Shown here: positions 7,400 through 18,535 of the stretch, piece by piece
How positions within the stretch are numbered: the stretch's first letter is position 1
Layout: each line of letters starts with the position of its first letter
Source of the DNA: Rhizobiaceae bacterium
GTDB taxonomy: Bacteria > Pseudomonadota > Alphaproteobacteria > Rhizobiales > Rhizobiaceae
NCBI GenBank assembly: GCA_023953775.1
Contig: JAMLJD010000049.1
Span: forward strand, 1-33,153
Direction of reading: 5' to 3'
Length of the DNA: 33,153 bases
Notes under the pieces: model-generated
What the model was told of the DNA's origin: nothing
Databases searched by the model: none
What the model saw: the letters and a program-made list of their open reading frames with translations, nothing else
Program-made: the position numbers and the translations under genes

Positions 7400-8686
7400 C
7401 TAGGCGCGCCCGATCAAGCGCCGGACACGGTTGCGGACGATACGGGCGACATTGCGCGTCTCGCGGTAGAGATGAAGCTGGGCGGCGGCCTGACGGGTCG
7501 CACGATCCGCTTCGGCGGACAACCCGACGACCATCGTGCCAACCGGGCGGCGCTCGGTCCAGATACGGCTCATGACGGGATGGTCCGGCATGGCGCAGGA
7601 ATCGGTCACCTGAATGTTGGGATCGTCGAGATGGGTCCGCGTGACCTCGATCATCAGCAGCGTGCCGGGCGAGTAGGCGGCGTAGTTTTCGTCGTATGCG
7701 GTCTTCCAGGTGTAGGCGACGCCCTGCTCGACAAAGACGATCAGGCACGCGATGACGCGGCCGTCGAGCGTCAGCGAGTGGACGCGGCAGAGGTCCTGCT
7801 CGGAAAGCCGGTGGACGGCTTCGCGGGCGAAGGCGGCGCGAAAACGGTCGATCGCCATCGCCGTGCGCTCGCGGCCTTTCCAGCCGGCGGCTTCGAGCGT
7901 GAGGAAGGCTTCGACCCCCTGACGGATCTCGTCGACGCTGCGGGCGACGTGATATTCGAGCTTGCCGGCATCGGCGAGGCGGCGCTTCTGGCGCCGGAAT
8001 TCGCGGAAGTGGTGGGCCCTCAGCGCGTTGCGCAGATAGGCATCGCCGTCGAGCTGGCTTTCCAGCACGGGCCGCTCCACAACGTTGGTAGTGACGAGCG
8101 GCAGGTTGCGGTCGGCGGCGAGACCGCGCAGCAGGCTCGCGAAGGGGCCGTCCAGGCGCACCTCGGGCAGCACGAAGACCCGCGGCAGCCTCAGATGCGG
8201 GCGGCCGAGAATGCCGAAGAAATCCTCCATCACGCCGGCGGGATCGTCGCGATCGAGCAATGGCGTGCCGAGCGGGCCGAACGGGCTCGACCAGGTGCGC
8301 ATGACCGAGACGCCGAGCGGTATCGGCGGCTTTTCGACGGAAAAGGGCACGATGAGGCGCAGACGGCTGCGGAATTCGTCGCCGTCGCGGATCACCGCCA
8401 GGCGTACCTCGCGGTCCTCGAGCCGCGGCATGGCGGGCGCGAGGAAATTCGGGTTGAAGAAGATGTTCGGCTCGACGGAGCGGGCGCACAGATAATCGAG
8501 CTCGTCGACCAGATCGAACCCGGCGGACGCGGGATAGATCGCCAGCTTGCGCAGCGGACGCGAACTGGCGTGATATTCGGTGAAGGCCTCGTCGGCCGAT
8601 GGACGCTGCGGCAGGCCGGCGATCTGGCCGATCATCGGACCTGACGCGCTGGCGTTGAGTTCCTCGAGAATAGGTATGGCTGCCAT
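7400..8686 (-). CDS. GNAT-fold acyltransferase of the CelD/BioF2-like (FemAB-related) group
   Basis: The 428-residue protein looks like the Acetyltransf_6 (BioF2-like/CelD) group. These are double-GNAT-fold enzymes annotated as involved in cellulose or polysaccharide biosynthesis and related to FemAB aminoacyltransferases. The diagnostic stretch is the C-terminal half: RAHHFREFRRQKRRLADAG, then LTLEAAGWKGR, LDGRVIACLIVFVEQGVAYTWKTAYDENYAAYSPG and LLMIEVTRTHLDDPNIQVTDSCAMPDHP. The N-terminal half contains the pattern LDYLCARSVEPNIFFNPNFLAPA. There is no signal peptide or membrane helix, so it is likely cytoplasmic. The start ATG overlaps the stop of the flippase gene by one base (TAATG), implying translational coupling. 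It probably adds an acyl group to a glycan or lipid-linked precursor that the flippase then exports; this is inference. No glycosyltransferase is adjacent. Confidence 0.8.
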   Translation of the reverse strand: MAAIPILEELNASASGPMIGQIAGLPQRPSADEAFTEYHASSRPLRKLAIYPASAGFDLVDELDYLCARSVEPNIFFNPNFLAPAMPRLEDREVRLAVIRDGDEFRSRLRLIVPFSVEKPPIPLGVSVMRTWSSPFGPLGTPLLDRDDPAGVMEDFFGILGRPHLRLPRVFVLPEVRLDGPFASLLRGLAADRNLPLVTTNVVERPVLESQLDGDAYLRNALRAHHFREFRRQKRRLADAGKLEYHVARSVDEIRQGVEAFLTLEAAGWKGRERTAMAIDRFRAAFAREAVHRLSEQDLCRVHSLTLDGRVIACLIVFVEQGVAYTWKTAYDENYAAYSPGTLLMIEVTRTHLDDPNIQVTDSCAMPDHPVMSRIWTERRPVGTMVVGLSAEADRATRQAAAQLHLYRETRNVARIVRNRVRRLIGRA

Positions 8687-10095
8687 TAGAGCGCCTTCCT
8701 TGAAGCGGGTGCCGGTGCGAACACCGCCATGACGATGCCGAGCTTGCGCCAGACGGTGAACGACAGGGCGGCGGCCTCGAAGACCATGGCGATGGCCGTG
8801 GCGACAGCGGCGCCCCACAGCCCCAGCATGGGGATCAGAACCATGTTGAGCACCACGTTGATCGCCAGCGTCGCCGCATAGACCAGGGCGCAGATGTTCT
8901 GGTTGCCGCTCATCGTCAGCAGGCTTTCCGCCGGGCCGACGGCGGCGCGCGCCAGAACGCCGGCGACGAGGACGAAGAGGAACGGATAGCCGGCGTCGAA
9001 TCCGGGGCCGAACAGCATCAGCATCGGCTTGCCCAGCGCCAGCACGATCAGCCCCATCAGGACGGAGGGCCAGAACGTCCACGACACCGTTTCGCGCGCG
9101 AACGCGGCGAGGCGGGCGGGATCGCTGTGGGTGAACTGGGCGTAGCGCTGCGCGACGCCCGCCTTGACGGCGAAGTAGACGAAGTGGACCAGCGCCAGCG
9201 TCTTCACGGTCGCGTAGTAGATCGCGACGTCGTGCGGGTCCATGTATATGCCGACCATCAGCACGTCGGCGTTGGTCAAGAGGAAGAAGAAGCTCTCGAC
9301 CAGGAAGATCGGGAAGGACACGGCGAGCCAGAAGCCGAAATGGATGGTTCGAGGCCCGGGAGCGACCTTGCGGTCGACGAGCGTGGTGACGCTGACCAGC
9401 TGGAAGATCGTGGTCGCGTAGGTTGCGAGGATCGCCGCGATGACGGCGGTCTCGGCGCAAGGCTCGTAGCCCGCGAGGAGCGCGCCGGCCATGAAGACGA
9501 GGATCAGGACGGGACGGACGATGTAGGTGGGCGACAGCGCCCACAGCGCCCAGGAGTTGGCGCGCGCGATGCCCTGCAGCACGTCGGACAGCGCGATCAT
9601 CGGCAGGCATACGATGCCGAGGAAGAACGGCGCGACGTAGTAGCTTTCCATGGCCGGGGCGGCCAACGCCAGCCCGGCGAGACCGATCAGGGTGAAGATC
9701 GAGGAGGCGACGAGAACGAACAGGCGGCTGGTCAGGAGGATGCCTCGGAGCTCGGCGAAGCGGCCCTTTTCCCGGTACTCGGGCACGAAGCGGATGACCG
9801 AGGTGTGAAAGCCGAGGCACGACAGGTTGCCGGCGATGATCATCGTCACCCAGACGAGGACGAAGATGCCGTATTCGAAGCTGCCCATCCAGCGCGCCAG
9901 CAGCACCTGGCTGACGAAGGCGATCGCCGCCGAGAAAATGCGGATCGAAAACGCGATGAACGACATGCGTCCCGCGACGCCGCGCTCGTCGCGGGCAAAC
10001 AGGATCGTGTCGAGCTGGTCGAGCAGCGGCCGCGCCCGGGCAGCAACGCGCCCGGGGAGAATCTTCTCTGCTGTCGTTGCAGCGGAAAAGCGCAC
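8686..10095 (-). CDS. oligosaccharide flippase family protein (Wzx/PST-like)
   Basis: This is a 469-residue MOP-superfamily polysaccharide transporter expected to flip lipid-linked oligosaccharides across the inner membrane. After a 40-residue cytoplasmic N-terminus come 12-14 hydrophobic helices. The first contains the family-typical GRMSFIAFSIRIFSAAIAFV and SQVLLARWMGSFEYGIFVLV. The GFHTSVIRFVPEYREKG segment that follows is characteristic of the PST branch. The start is a GTG at 10095, with GGGAGAG ending six bases upstream. It is the first gene of a two-gene unit with the CelD-like acyltransferase. The unit stands alone, without Wzy polymerase or glycosyltransferase genes, so the exported glycan must be made elsewhere in the genome. 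The upstream gap to the divergent MFS gene is 174 bases and probably holds both promoters; I could not pick clear boxes. Confidence 0.85.
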   Translation of the reverse strand: MRFSAATTAEKILPGRVAARARPLLDQLDTILFARDERGVAGRMSFIAFSIRIFSAAIAFVSQVLLARWMGSFEYGIFVLVWVTMIIAGNLSCLGFHTSVIRFVPEYREKGRFAELRGILLTSRLFVLVASSIFTLIGLAGLALAAPAMESYYVAPFFLGIVCLPMIALSDVLQGIARANSWALWALSPTYIVRPVLILVFMAGALLAGYEPCAETAVIAAILATYATTIFQLVSVTTLVDRKVAPGPRTIHFGFWLAVSFPIFLVESFFFLLTNADVLMVGIYMDPHDVAIYYATVKTLALVHFVYFAVKAGVAQRYAQFTHSDPARLAAFARETVSWTFWPSVLMGLIVLALGKPMLMLFGPGFDAGYPFLFVLVAGVLARAAVGPAESLLTMSGNQNICALVYAATLAINVVLNMVLIPMLGLWGAAVATAIAMVFEAAALSFTVWRKLGIVMAVFAPAPASRKAL

Positions 10096-10269
10096 GCACT
10101 ACTCTCCCATTACCGTATCCAGCCGAATTCCTTAGGCGAAACTCTTTAAGAAACGGTTCGGAGGGCGCCGGTTCGCGTCCCTTGTCGGAGATGCGATGCA
10201 GCGGCGCAGCCCGAAAAACGGCATTTGCCTTTGGGCCGCGGAGCATGGCGTGACAGGGATCCGCGCCAC

Positions 10270-11499
10270 ATGCTGAACCGCATTCTTGCGCCGGCCGATG
10301 CCGGAAGCCGCCGCACGAGCGCGACGGTCGCCACCGTCCTCGGCGTCACGCAGACCATCGGCTACGGCTCGCTCTACTACGCCTTCGGGGTCCTGGCCGC
10401 GGAGATGGCGGCCGACACGGGCTATTCGCTGACCACCGTCTTCGGCCTGTTCTCGCTGTCCCTGCTGACCGGCGGTGCGGCCGCGCCCTATGCGGGGCGG
10501 CTGCTCGACCGGCATCATCCCGGCCTGGCGATGGCAGGCGGCTCGCTGGCCGCCGCACTGGTCCTGGCGTTGTGGGCCGCCGTTCCGGGCAAGGCCGCCT
10601 TCGCGGTGCTGAGCGTCGCGGTCGGGGTCGTCTCCGTGCTGGTTCTCTACGAGGCCGCCTTCGTCGCGGCGGCGCGGCTTTGCCCGGCAAATGCGCGGCG
10701 GACGATCACCGGGATTACGCTGATCGCCGGTTTCGCCTCGACGATCTTCTGGCCGCTGACGAGCGCGCTCGCCGCGTATTCCTCGTGGCGCGGGGTCTAC
10801 CTCGCCTATGCCGGCCTCAATGCGCTGGTCTGCATTCCGCTGCACCTTTTCCTGATGCGCTACCGGCCGGCCGAGGCGCATGAGGCGTCAGCCGACGATG
10901 TGGACGACAGGACGGCGGGGCGGCTTCGCGATCCGTATCTGCGGAGAAAGGCGTTCATGCTGCTGCTGGTCGGGTTCGCGGCGAACGCCTTCGTGATCTC
11001 GGCGGTGCATTTGCACCTGATCGGCCTGCTCGGCGGGCTCGGCCTCGGCGGATCGGCGGCGCTGATCGGCGCGTTCATCGGTCCTTCGCAGGTGGCGGGC
11101 CGGCTGGTCGAGTTCGTCGCGGGAGACCGGTTCAGCGTTTTCGCGGTGGCGATCCTGTCGGCGGCGGCACTGCCGCTGGCGCTGGTCCTGCTTGGCGTCG
11201 GGGCGCCGGTGCTGGCCTTCGCGCTGGCCTTCGCCGTTTTGTTCGGCATAGGCCAGGGCCTCGCCTATATCGTGCGCGGCGTGCTGCCCCTGGCACTGTT
11301 CGGGACGGCGGGATATGGCGCGCTGACGGGAAAGATCAATGCGGTGCGGCTGTTCGTTTCCGCCGCCGCGCCGTTTCTGGCCGCCGCGCTGTTCGACCGC
11401 GCGGGCGCGCACTGGACGATCGCGATGATCGCCGCAGTGGCCGTGCTCAGCACGCTGGCGCTTGCAAGGCTGGTCCCGCTCGCGCGGTCGTCGCGCTGA
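10270..11499 (+). CDS. MFS transporter
   Basis: This is a 409-residue major facilitator superfamily protein with about twelve hydrophobic helices in two halves, split by a charged loop (HEASADDVDDRTAGRLRDPYLRRKAF). The N-terminal half begins TVLGVTQTIGYGSLYYAFGVLA. It carries the loop GGAAAPYAGRLLDRHHPG between helices 2 and 3, corresponding to the MFS signature loop. The substrate is not evident. I use the ATG at 10270; the frame extends to a TTG at 10225 but the added residues are arginine-rich and unlike a transporter N-terminus. The gene is divergent from the flippase and ends 21 bases from the convergent secA stop. It shows no operon partner. Confidence 0.85.
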   Translation: MLNRILAPADAGSRRTSATVATVLGVTQTIGYGSLYYAFGVLAAEMAADTGYSLTTVFGLFSLSLLTGGAAAPYAGRLLDRHHPGLAMAGGSLAAALVLALWAAVPGKAAFAVLSVAVGVVSVLVLYEAAFVAAARLCPANARRTITGITLIAGFASTIFWPLTSALAAYSSWRGVYLAYAGLNALVCIPLHLFLMRYRPAEAHEASADDVDDRTAGRLRDPYLRRKAFMLLLVGFAANAFVISAVHLHLIGLLGGLGLGGSAALIGAFIGPSQVAGRLVEFVAGDRFSVFAVAILSAAALPLALVLLGVGAPVLAFALAFAVLFGIGQGLAYIVRGVLPLALFGTAGYGALTGKINAVRLFVSAAAPFLAAALFDRAGAHWTIAMIAAVAVLSTLALARLVPLARSSR

Positions 11500-11520
11500 C
11501 TATTCCAGCCGGCGCCTTTC

Positions 11521-14247
<2,727 letters not shown>

Positions 14248-14491
14248 CAGTCGGGCCTTTCAGTTTGAAAAATGACGGCGGTAGAGCCGAACCGAGTCAT
14301 TCATGCGGCAATCCGGGGCGGATCAACCTACAAAAGCGCCCGGAAATTGTGTTCTGGACGCAAGGTCGAAGGACAGATAAGAGGGGCTCCCGGTGATGTC
14401 AACGCTGCCACGCGACCCGCAAAGGCGCAAAAATCCGCCACATTTAGCCTTGTTTGGAGTGGGTTCCAGACACTCTAACGGAGAGTTCCCC

Positions 14492-15349
14492 ATGTTCGAT
14501 CACGTCCGCCGTATTTCCCTGGCGTTTGTCAGCGGCGCCTTCCTGACCGCCGCCCTGACGCTGTCGCCGGCAATGGCGCAGGACGACACGGTCGTGGCGA
14601 CGATCAATGGTGAACCCGTTACCGAGGCCGACATCGCGCTCGCCGAGAACGATCTCGATCCGCAGTTCGACAAGCTTCCCGCCGACCAGCGGCGCACGGC
14701 CGCACTTTCGGCGCTGATCGAGATCCGGCTGCTCGCCGGCGAATCGCGCAAGGAAGGCGTTGCCGACGACGCGGACTTCAAGAAGCGCATCGAGTTCCTG
14801 ACCCAGCGCGCGCTGCACAGCGCCTATGTCGAGAACCATGTCGCGAGCCAGGTGACGGACGAGGCCGTTCGCGCCCGCTACGACAAGGAGATCGCCAACA
14901 CGCCGCCCGTCAACGAGATCAAGGCGAGCCACATTCTGGTCAAGACCGAGGAAGAGGCGCGCGCGATCATCAAGGCGTTGGACGAGGGCGCCGATTTCGC
15001 CGAGCTCGCCAAGGAAAAGTCGACCGACGGCGCTGCCGCCAATGGCGGCGATCTCGGCTTCTTCGGCCCCGGCCGGATGGTGCCCGAATTCGAGAAGGCG
15101 GCCTTCGCGCTCGAGGTCGGTGCCTATTCCAAGGAGCCGGTGCAGACGCAGTTCGGCTATCACGTCATCATGGTGACCGACAAACGGGTCCAGCAGCCGC
15201 CGGCATTCGAGCAGGTGAAGGACCAGGTTCGCTCGCTGCTTTTCCGTGAACTCTATTTCGAGGCGGTCAGCAAGCTTCGCGAAGGCGCGGAGATCGAGAT
15301 TTCTGATCCGGCGCTGAAAGAGGCGCTGGAGGCTGCCGAAAAGCAGTGA
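14492..15349 (+). CDS. exported parvulin-type peptidyl-prolyl cis-trans isomerase
   Basis: This is a 285-residue periplasmic foldase. A signal peptide is visible: basic MFDHVRR, a hydrophobic core, then LSPAMA with cleavage expected after Ala29. An N-terminal SurA-like helical region follows (TINGEPVTEADIALAENDLD). The rotamase domain spans about 142-235: EIKASHILVKTEEEARAI, then FAELAKEKSTDG, GGDLGFFGPGRMVPEFEKA and TQFGYHVIMV, all standard PpiC/parvulin motifs. The ATG at 14492 is preceded by GGAGAG seven bases away; the frame upstream to 14393 adds a non-signal sequence and is rejected. A short inverted repeat (GAGTG...CACTC, about 14456-14476) lies just before the ribosome site. The gene is divergent from secA and 47 bases ahead of argJ, so it may be the first gene of the argJ operon. 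Confidence 0.92.
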   Translation: MFDHVRRISLAFVSGAFLTAALTLSPAMAQDDTVVATINGEPVTEADIALAENDLDPQFDKLPADQRRTAALSALIEIRLLAGESRKEGVADDADFKKRIEFLTQRALHSAYVENHVASQVTDEAVRARYDKEIANTPPVNEIKASHILVKTEEEARAIIKALDEGADFAELAKEKSTDGAAANGGDLGFFGPGRMVPEFEKAAFALEVGAYSKEPVQTQFGYHVIMVTDKRVQQPPAFEQVKDQVRSLLFRELYFEAVSKLREGAEIEISDPALKEALEAAEKQ

Positions 15350-15396
15350 TCGAGATAGCCGCAACCCGCTGACGCAACCGACACCACCAGACGCCG

Positions 15397-16638
15397 ATGT
15401 CCGACACCATCTCTCCGCTTGCGCCGAAGACCTACCCCGAGATGCCGCCCGTCGACGGGGTGAACATCGAGACCGCGCAGGCGGGGATCAAGTACAAGGG
15501 CCGGACCGATCTCCTGTTGATGACCTTCGCCGAGGGCACCACGGCCGCGGGTGTGTTCACGCGATCGAAATGCCCGTCGGCGCCGGTCGATTTCTGCCGC
15601 GAGAACCTTGCGCACGGCACGGCTCGGGCGCTTGTCGTAAATTCCGGCAACGCCAACGCGTTTACGGGAAAGCGCGGCCGCGAGACCACCGCAATGACGG
15701 CCAAGGCCGCAGCGCAGGCAGCCGGATGCGGGCAGAACGAGGTCTTTCTTGCCTCGACCGGCGTGATCGGAGAGCCGCTCGAGGCAGGCCGGTTCACCGG
15801 CCTGCTCGAAGACATGGCCGCGACGGCCAGGCCGGACCGCTGGGCGGACGCCGGCCGGGCGATCATGACGACCGACACCTATCCCAAATATGTGACGGCG
15901 CGGGCCCGGATCGGCGATACCGAGGTGACACTGAACGGCATCGCCAAGGGCGCCGGCATGATCGCGCCGGACATGGCGACGATGCTCTCCTTTGTGGCGA
16001 CCGATGCCGCGATCACGGCCGACGTCTTGCAGGCGCTGTTGTCGAAGGCGGTCGGCGGGACGTTCAATTCCGTCACGGTTGACAGCGACATGTCGACCAG
16101 CGACACGCTTATGCTGTTCGCCACCGGGGCGGCCGCCAGGCGCGGCGCGCCACACATCACCGACGCCAGGGACCGCAGGCTCGCGGCATTCCGCCGCGCG
16201 CTCGAAAATCTGCTCAAGCAGCTCGCCCGGCAGGTCGCCCGCGACGGCGAGGGCGCCCGCAAGGAGATCGCCGTGACGGTCAAGGGCGCCAGGTCGGCGC
16301 GCTCGGCCAAGCGGATCGCGCTGTCGATCGCCAACTCGCCGCTGGTGAAGACCGCGGTCGCCGGCGAAGACGCCAATTGGGGGCGCGTCGTGATGGCGGT
16401 CGGAAAGGCCGGCGAGCCGGCCGATCGCGACAGGCTCGCAATATGGTTCGGCGACATTCGCGTCGCCCATGAGGGCGAGCGCGACCCGGCCTATTCCGAG
16501 AATTCCACGTCCGCCTACATGGAGCGGGACGAGATCGCCATTACCGTGGATATCGGCCTTGGCCGGGGAAAGGCCACGGTCTGGACCTGCGACCTGACGA
16601 AGGAATATGTCGCCATCAACGGCGACTACCGGAGCTGA
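15397..16638 (+). CDS. argJ: ArgJ: glutamate N-acetyltransferase / amino-acid N-acetyltransferase
   Basis: ArgJ transfers the acetyl group from N-acetylornithine to glutamate in the cyclic arginine pathway; bifunctional members also use acetyl-CoA. The 413-residue precursor contains the self-cleavage region [15 protein letters not shown]. The threonine of MATML (Thr195) is the predicted N-terminal nucleophile of the beta chain after autoproteolysis. Other motifs are [50 protein letters not shown] and the C-terminal [10 protein letters not shown]. The final residues match the family's conserved end, so the protein is full length. Downstream a GNAT gene begins four bases after the argJ stop and mutT follows, so the three look like one operon. 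Mono- versus bifunctional activity cannot be decided from the sequence. Confidence 0.97.
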   Translation: MSDTISPLAPKTYPEMPPVDGVNIETAQAGIKYKGRTDLLLMTFAEGTTAAGVFTRSKCPSAPVDFCRENLAHGTARALVVNSGNANAFTGKRGRETTAMTAKAAAQAAGCGQNEVFLASTGVIGEPLEAGRFTGLLEDMAATARPDRWADAGRAIMTTDTYPKYVTARARIGDTEVTLNGIAKGAGMIAPDMATMLSFVATDAAITADVLQALLSKAVGGTFNSVTVDSDMSTSDTLMLFATGAAARRGAPHITDARDRRLAAFRRALENLLKQLARQVARDGEGARKEIAVTVKGARSARSAKRIALSIANSPLVKTAVAGEDANWGRVVMAVGKAGEPADRDRLAIWFGDIRVAHEGERDPAYSENSTSAYMERDEIAITVDIGLGRGKATVWTCDLTKEYVAINGDYRS

Positions 16639-16642
16639 GGGC

Positions 16643-17425
16643 GTGGGCGACGGCAACGGGGCGGCCAAACCGCAGCAACTCGCGCTCGTGCGCCGGTTCG
16701 AAGCGGCAGGATTTCGAGCCTGGCCGGCAACGGCGGTCCACTATGACGGTGCCTGGGTTGTCCGGCTGACCGCGGGGCATCCCTCGAAACGGCTGAACTC
16801 CGTCAACCCGCTCGATCCCGGCGACGTGGCGAACATCGAGGACCGGATCGCGCGGGCGGCACGCCGGTTCGAGGCGTATGGACGGCCGGTGACGTTGCGG
16901 ATTTCGCCGCTGTCGGGGGCGCAGATCGCGGATCATCTCGACGCGGAAGGGTGGTCGCGCTTTTCCGAGTCGATCGTCATGCGCATGCCGCTGTCGGAAG
17001 AGATCGTGGCCGGCGCGATGGACCAGATCCCGCTGCGCGACCTTGCCCGTTTCGTCAATGCGACCATGGCCGTCCACCAGCTCGATCCGGGGCTGAAGGC
17101 GGGTCTGTCGGAAGTGATCGGGTCGATCCGGGCCGCCGCGGGGTTGTTCGTGCTGGAGCACGAGGACAAGCCGGTGTCGACGGCGGTCTGCGTCCATGAC
17201 GGCGATCTCGCCGGGCTGTTCGAGATCGCCACCGACGATGCGATGCGCGGCCAGGGTTTCGGGCGGCGGGTCGTGCTTTCAGCCCTCAAATGGGCGCATC
17301 TGAGGGGCGCCCGCCAGGCATGGCTCCAGGTCGAGGCCGACAATGCCAAGGCGATCGGGCTCTACAAATCCCTCGGCTTCCAGGAAGTCTATCGCTATGT
17401 CTTCCGCCGGCCGCCGGAAGGCTGA
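16643..17425 (+). CDS. GNAT family N-acetyltransferase in the argJ operon
   Basis: This 260-residue protein has a clear GNAT fold in its C-terminal part: FEIATDDAMRGQGFGRRVVL holds the acetyl-CoA pyrophosphate-binding motif (RGQGFG), and WLQVEADNAKAIGLYKSLGF is motif B. The first 130 residues are not a standard acetyltransferase domain but keep alternating hydrophobic strands (TVIVRL-like VVRLTAGHPSKRLNSVNPLD), so a degenerate second GNAT unit is possible. I prefer the GTG at 16643, with GGAG eight bases upstream. An in-frame ATG at 16607 would overlap argJ by 32 bases and has its AAGGA only two bases away. Its position between argJ and mutT is conserved in relatives as I recall. The acceptor is unknown; a link to arginine synthesis is inference. 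Confidence 0.82.
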   Translation: MGDGNGAAKPQQLALVRRFEAAGFRAWPATAVHYDGAWVVRLTAGHPSKRLNSVNPLDPGDVANIEDRIARAARRFEAYGRPVTLRISPLSGAQIADHLDAEGWSRFSESIVMRMPLSEEIVAGAMDQIPLRDLARFVNATMAVHQLDPGLKAGLSEVIGSIRAAAGLFVLEHEDKPVSTAVCVHDGDLAGLFEIATDDAMRGQGFGRRVVLSALKWAHLRGARQAWLQVEADNAKAIGLYKSLGFQEVYRYVFRRPPEG

Positions 17426-17428
17426 TTG

Positions 17429-17842
17429 ATGACCGGGCCTTCCAAGCGGCTGCTGCTCGTCGCCGCCTGCGCGCTGGTCGACGCCGACGGTCGCGTTCTC
17501 CTGTCACAGCGGCCGAAGGGCAAGCAGCTCGAAGGGCTGTGGGAGTTTCCCGGCGGCAAGGTCGAGAAGGGCGAGGTGCCCGAAGAGACAGTAGTGCGCG
17601 AGCTCGGCGAGGAACTCGGCATCGAGACCAAGGTCGCCTGCCTCGCGCCGCTGACCTTCGCCAGCCACGCCTATGACGACTTCCATCTCCTGATGCCGCT
17701 CTTCGTGTGCCGCCGGTTCTGGGGCACGCCCGAGCCGCGCGAGGGCCAAGCTCTCAAATGGGTGCGGCCGCGCGACATGCGCGGCTATCCCATGCCGCCG
17801 GCCGACGAACCGCTGATCCCATTCCTGATCGACCTCCTCTGA
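17429..17842 (+). CDS. mutT: MutT-type Nudix hydrolase (8-oxo-dGTP diphosphatase)
   Basis: MutT removes oxidised nucleotides by converting 8-oxo-dGTP to the monophosphate, which prevents A:T to C:G transversions. The 137-residue protein carries a complete Nudix box: G-x5-E-x7-REL-x-EE-x-GI, with the segment GGKVEKGE followed by RELGEELGI. Upstream is VLLSQRPKGKQLEGLWEFPG, which is highly characteristic of MutT rather than of other Nudix enzymes. The start is the ATG at 17429, with GGAAGG about eight bases upstream; a TTG three bases earlier is less likely. The gene begins three bases after the GNAT stop, so it is the last gene of argJ-GNAT-mutT. Confidence 0.92.
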   Translation: MTGPSKRLLLVAACALVDADGRVLLSQRPKGKQLEGLWEFPGGKVEKGEVPEETVVRELGEELGIETKVACLAPLTFASHAYDDFHLLMPLFVCRRFWGTPEPREGQALKWVRPRDMRGYPMPPADEPLIPFLIDLL

Positions 17843-17958
17843 GCAGTGTCCGACGACGGCCAAACGTCGTTAACAAAACCTTCAGCCGATCGTGCAAGAT
17901 TGAATCGACGGCGCAGGTGTGGCCGGCGTCACAAACAACGATCCTGGCGGGTGTGGAC

Positions 17959-18279
17959 ATGGCATTCGACGACGACAGCGAGGTGGAGAGCGGCCTCCTC
18001 TCCGTGCTTTTCGGGGCGACCGGGTCGGGGATCCTGCGGCTGACGCTGCTGTTCGGCTCCGCGGCGGCCGCCCTTGCACTGTTCCTGGCGCCGCTGGCGG
18101 AGCGCGAGGCAGACCTGCGCCTGGCGCGACCGGTCCTGCCGGCAAATGTCGACACGATGTCGACCGGTTCAATCACCCGGCAGGGTGGCAGCTATACGGT
18201 TCGACGCAGCGTATTGCAGGATATGCCGGATGCTGTGTGCATCATCCGAAGCGACGGCGGTCACAGCGGCGACTGCTGA
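17959..18279 (+). CDS. small single-pass membrane protein next to the Flp pilin, unknown function
   Basis: This 106-residue protein starts with an acidic segment (MAFDDDSEVESG) and has one hydrophobic stretch at about 25-50 (ILRLTLLFGSAAAALALFLAPLA). A polar, probably periplasmic tail follows, ending with two cysteines (DAVCIIRSDGGHSGDC). The start ATG at 17959 is the first one that gives this acidic N-terminus; the frame upstream overlaps mutT out of phase and is rejected. I do not recognise a family. The gene lies 75 bases before the Flp pilin on the same strand, so a shared transcript and a role in pilus or surface biology are possible but unproven. Confidence 0.6.
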   Translation: MAFDDDSEVESGLLSVLFGATGSGILRLTLLFGSAAAALALFLAPLAEREADLRLARPVLPANVDTMSTGSITRQGGSYTVRRSVLQDMPDAVCIIRSDGGHSGDC

Positions 18280-18353
18280 GCGGTCCCGCAGGCACGTTAA
18301 TCTTTGTTAAATCCGCCGCGTTATGTTGAAGCGGCAAACGGTATGAGATCCAC

Positions 18354-18521
18354 ATGTTCAAGACGTTTCTGAGGGACAGGCGAGGAGCCACGGCAGTGGA
18401 ATACGGCCTGATCGTCGCCGTCCTCTCCCTCGTCGTCATGGCAAGCTTCAACAACGTATCGAACAGCTTCGAGAACCTGCTCGGCGGAACCGCGAACACG
18501 ATCGAGTCGGCGCGAGAGTAG
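18354..18521 (+). CDS. Flp family type IVb pilin
   Basis: A 55-residue Flp pilin precursor is encoded. The short basic leader MFKTFLRDRRG ends in glycine (Gly11) and is followed by ATAVEYGL. The prepilin peptidase site is therefore G|A, with glutamate at +5 and tyrosine at +6 of the mature protein; the Glu-Tyr pair is diagnostic of the Flp subclass. A hydrophobic helix (GLIVAVLSLVVMASF) and a short polar tail (NNVSNSFENLLGG) complete it. Flp pilins assemble into Tad/Flp pili for adhesion. No prepilin peptidase, CpaF ATPase or TadB/C gene is seen in the window, so this is an orphan pilin gene here. The Shine-Dalgarno is weak. Confidence 0.92.
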   Translation: MFKTFLRDRRGATAVEYGLIVAVLSLVVMASFNNVSNSFENLLGGTANTIESARE

Positions 18522-18535
18522 GGCGCCGCCCGCAG

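Noticed and set aside
5481..8489. A 1002-codon open frame on the minus strand spanning the acyl-CoA synthetase and tRNA-Leu
   Set aside because: It is arginine/proline-rich, crosses a perfect tRNA gene and runs antisense to a gene with intact catalytic motifs. Such shadows are expected in GC-rich DNA.
8687..10246. Upstream extension of the acyltransferase frame giving a 948-residue product
   Set aside because: The extra part is out of phase with the well-supported flippase gene and has no domain. The true start is the ATG that overlaps the flippase stop.
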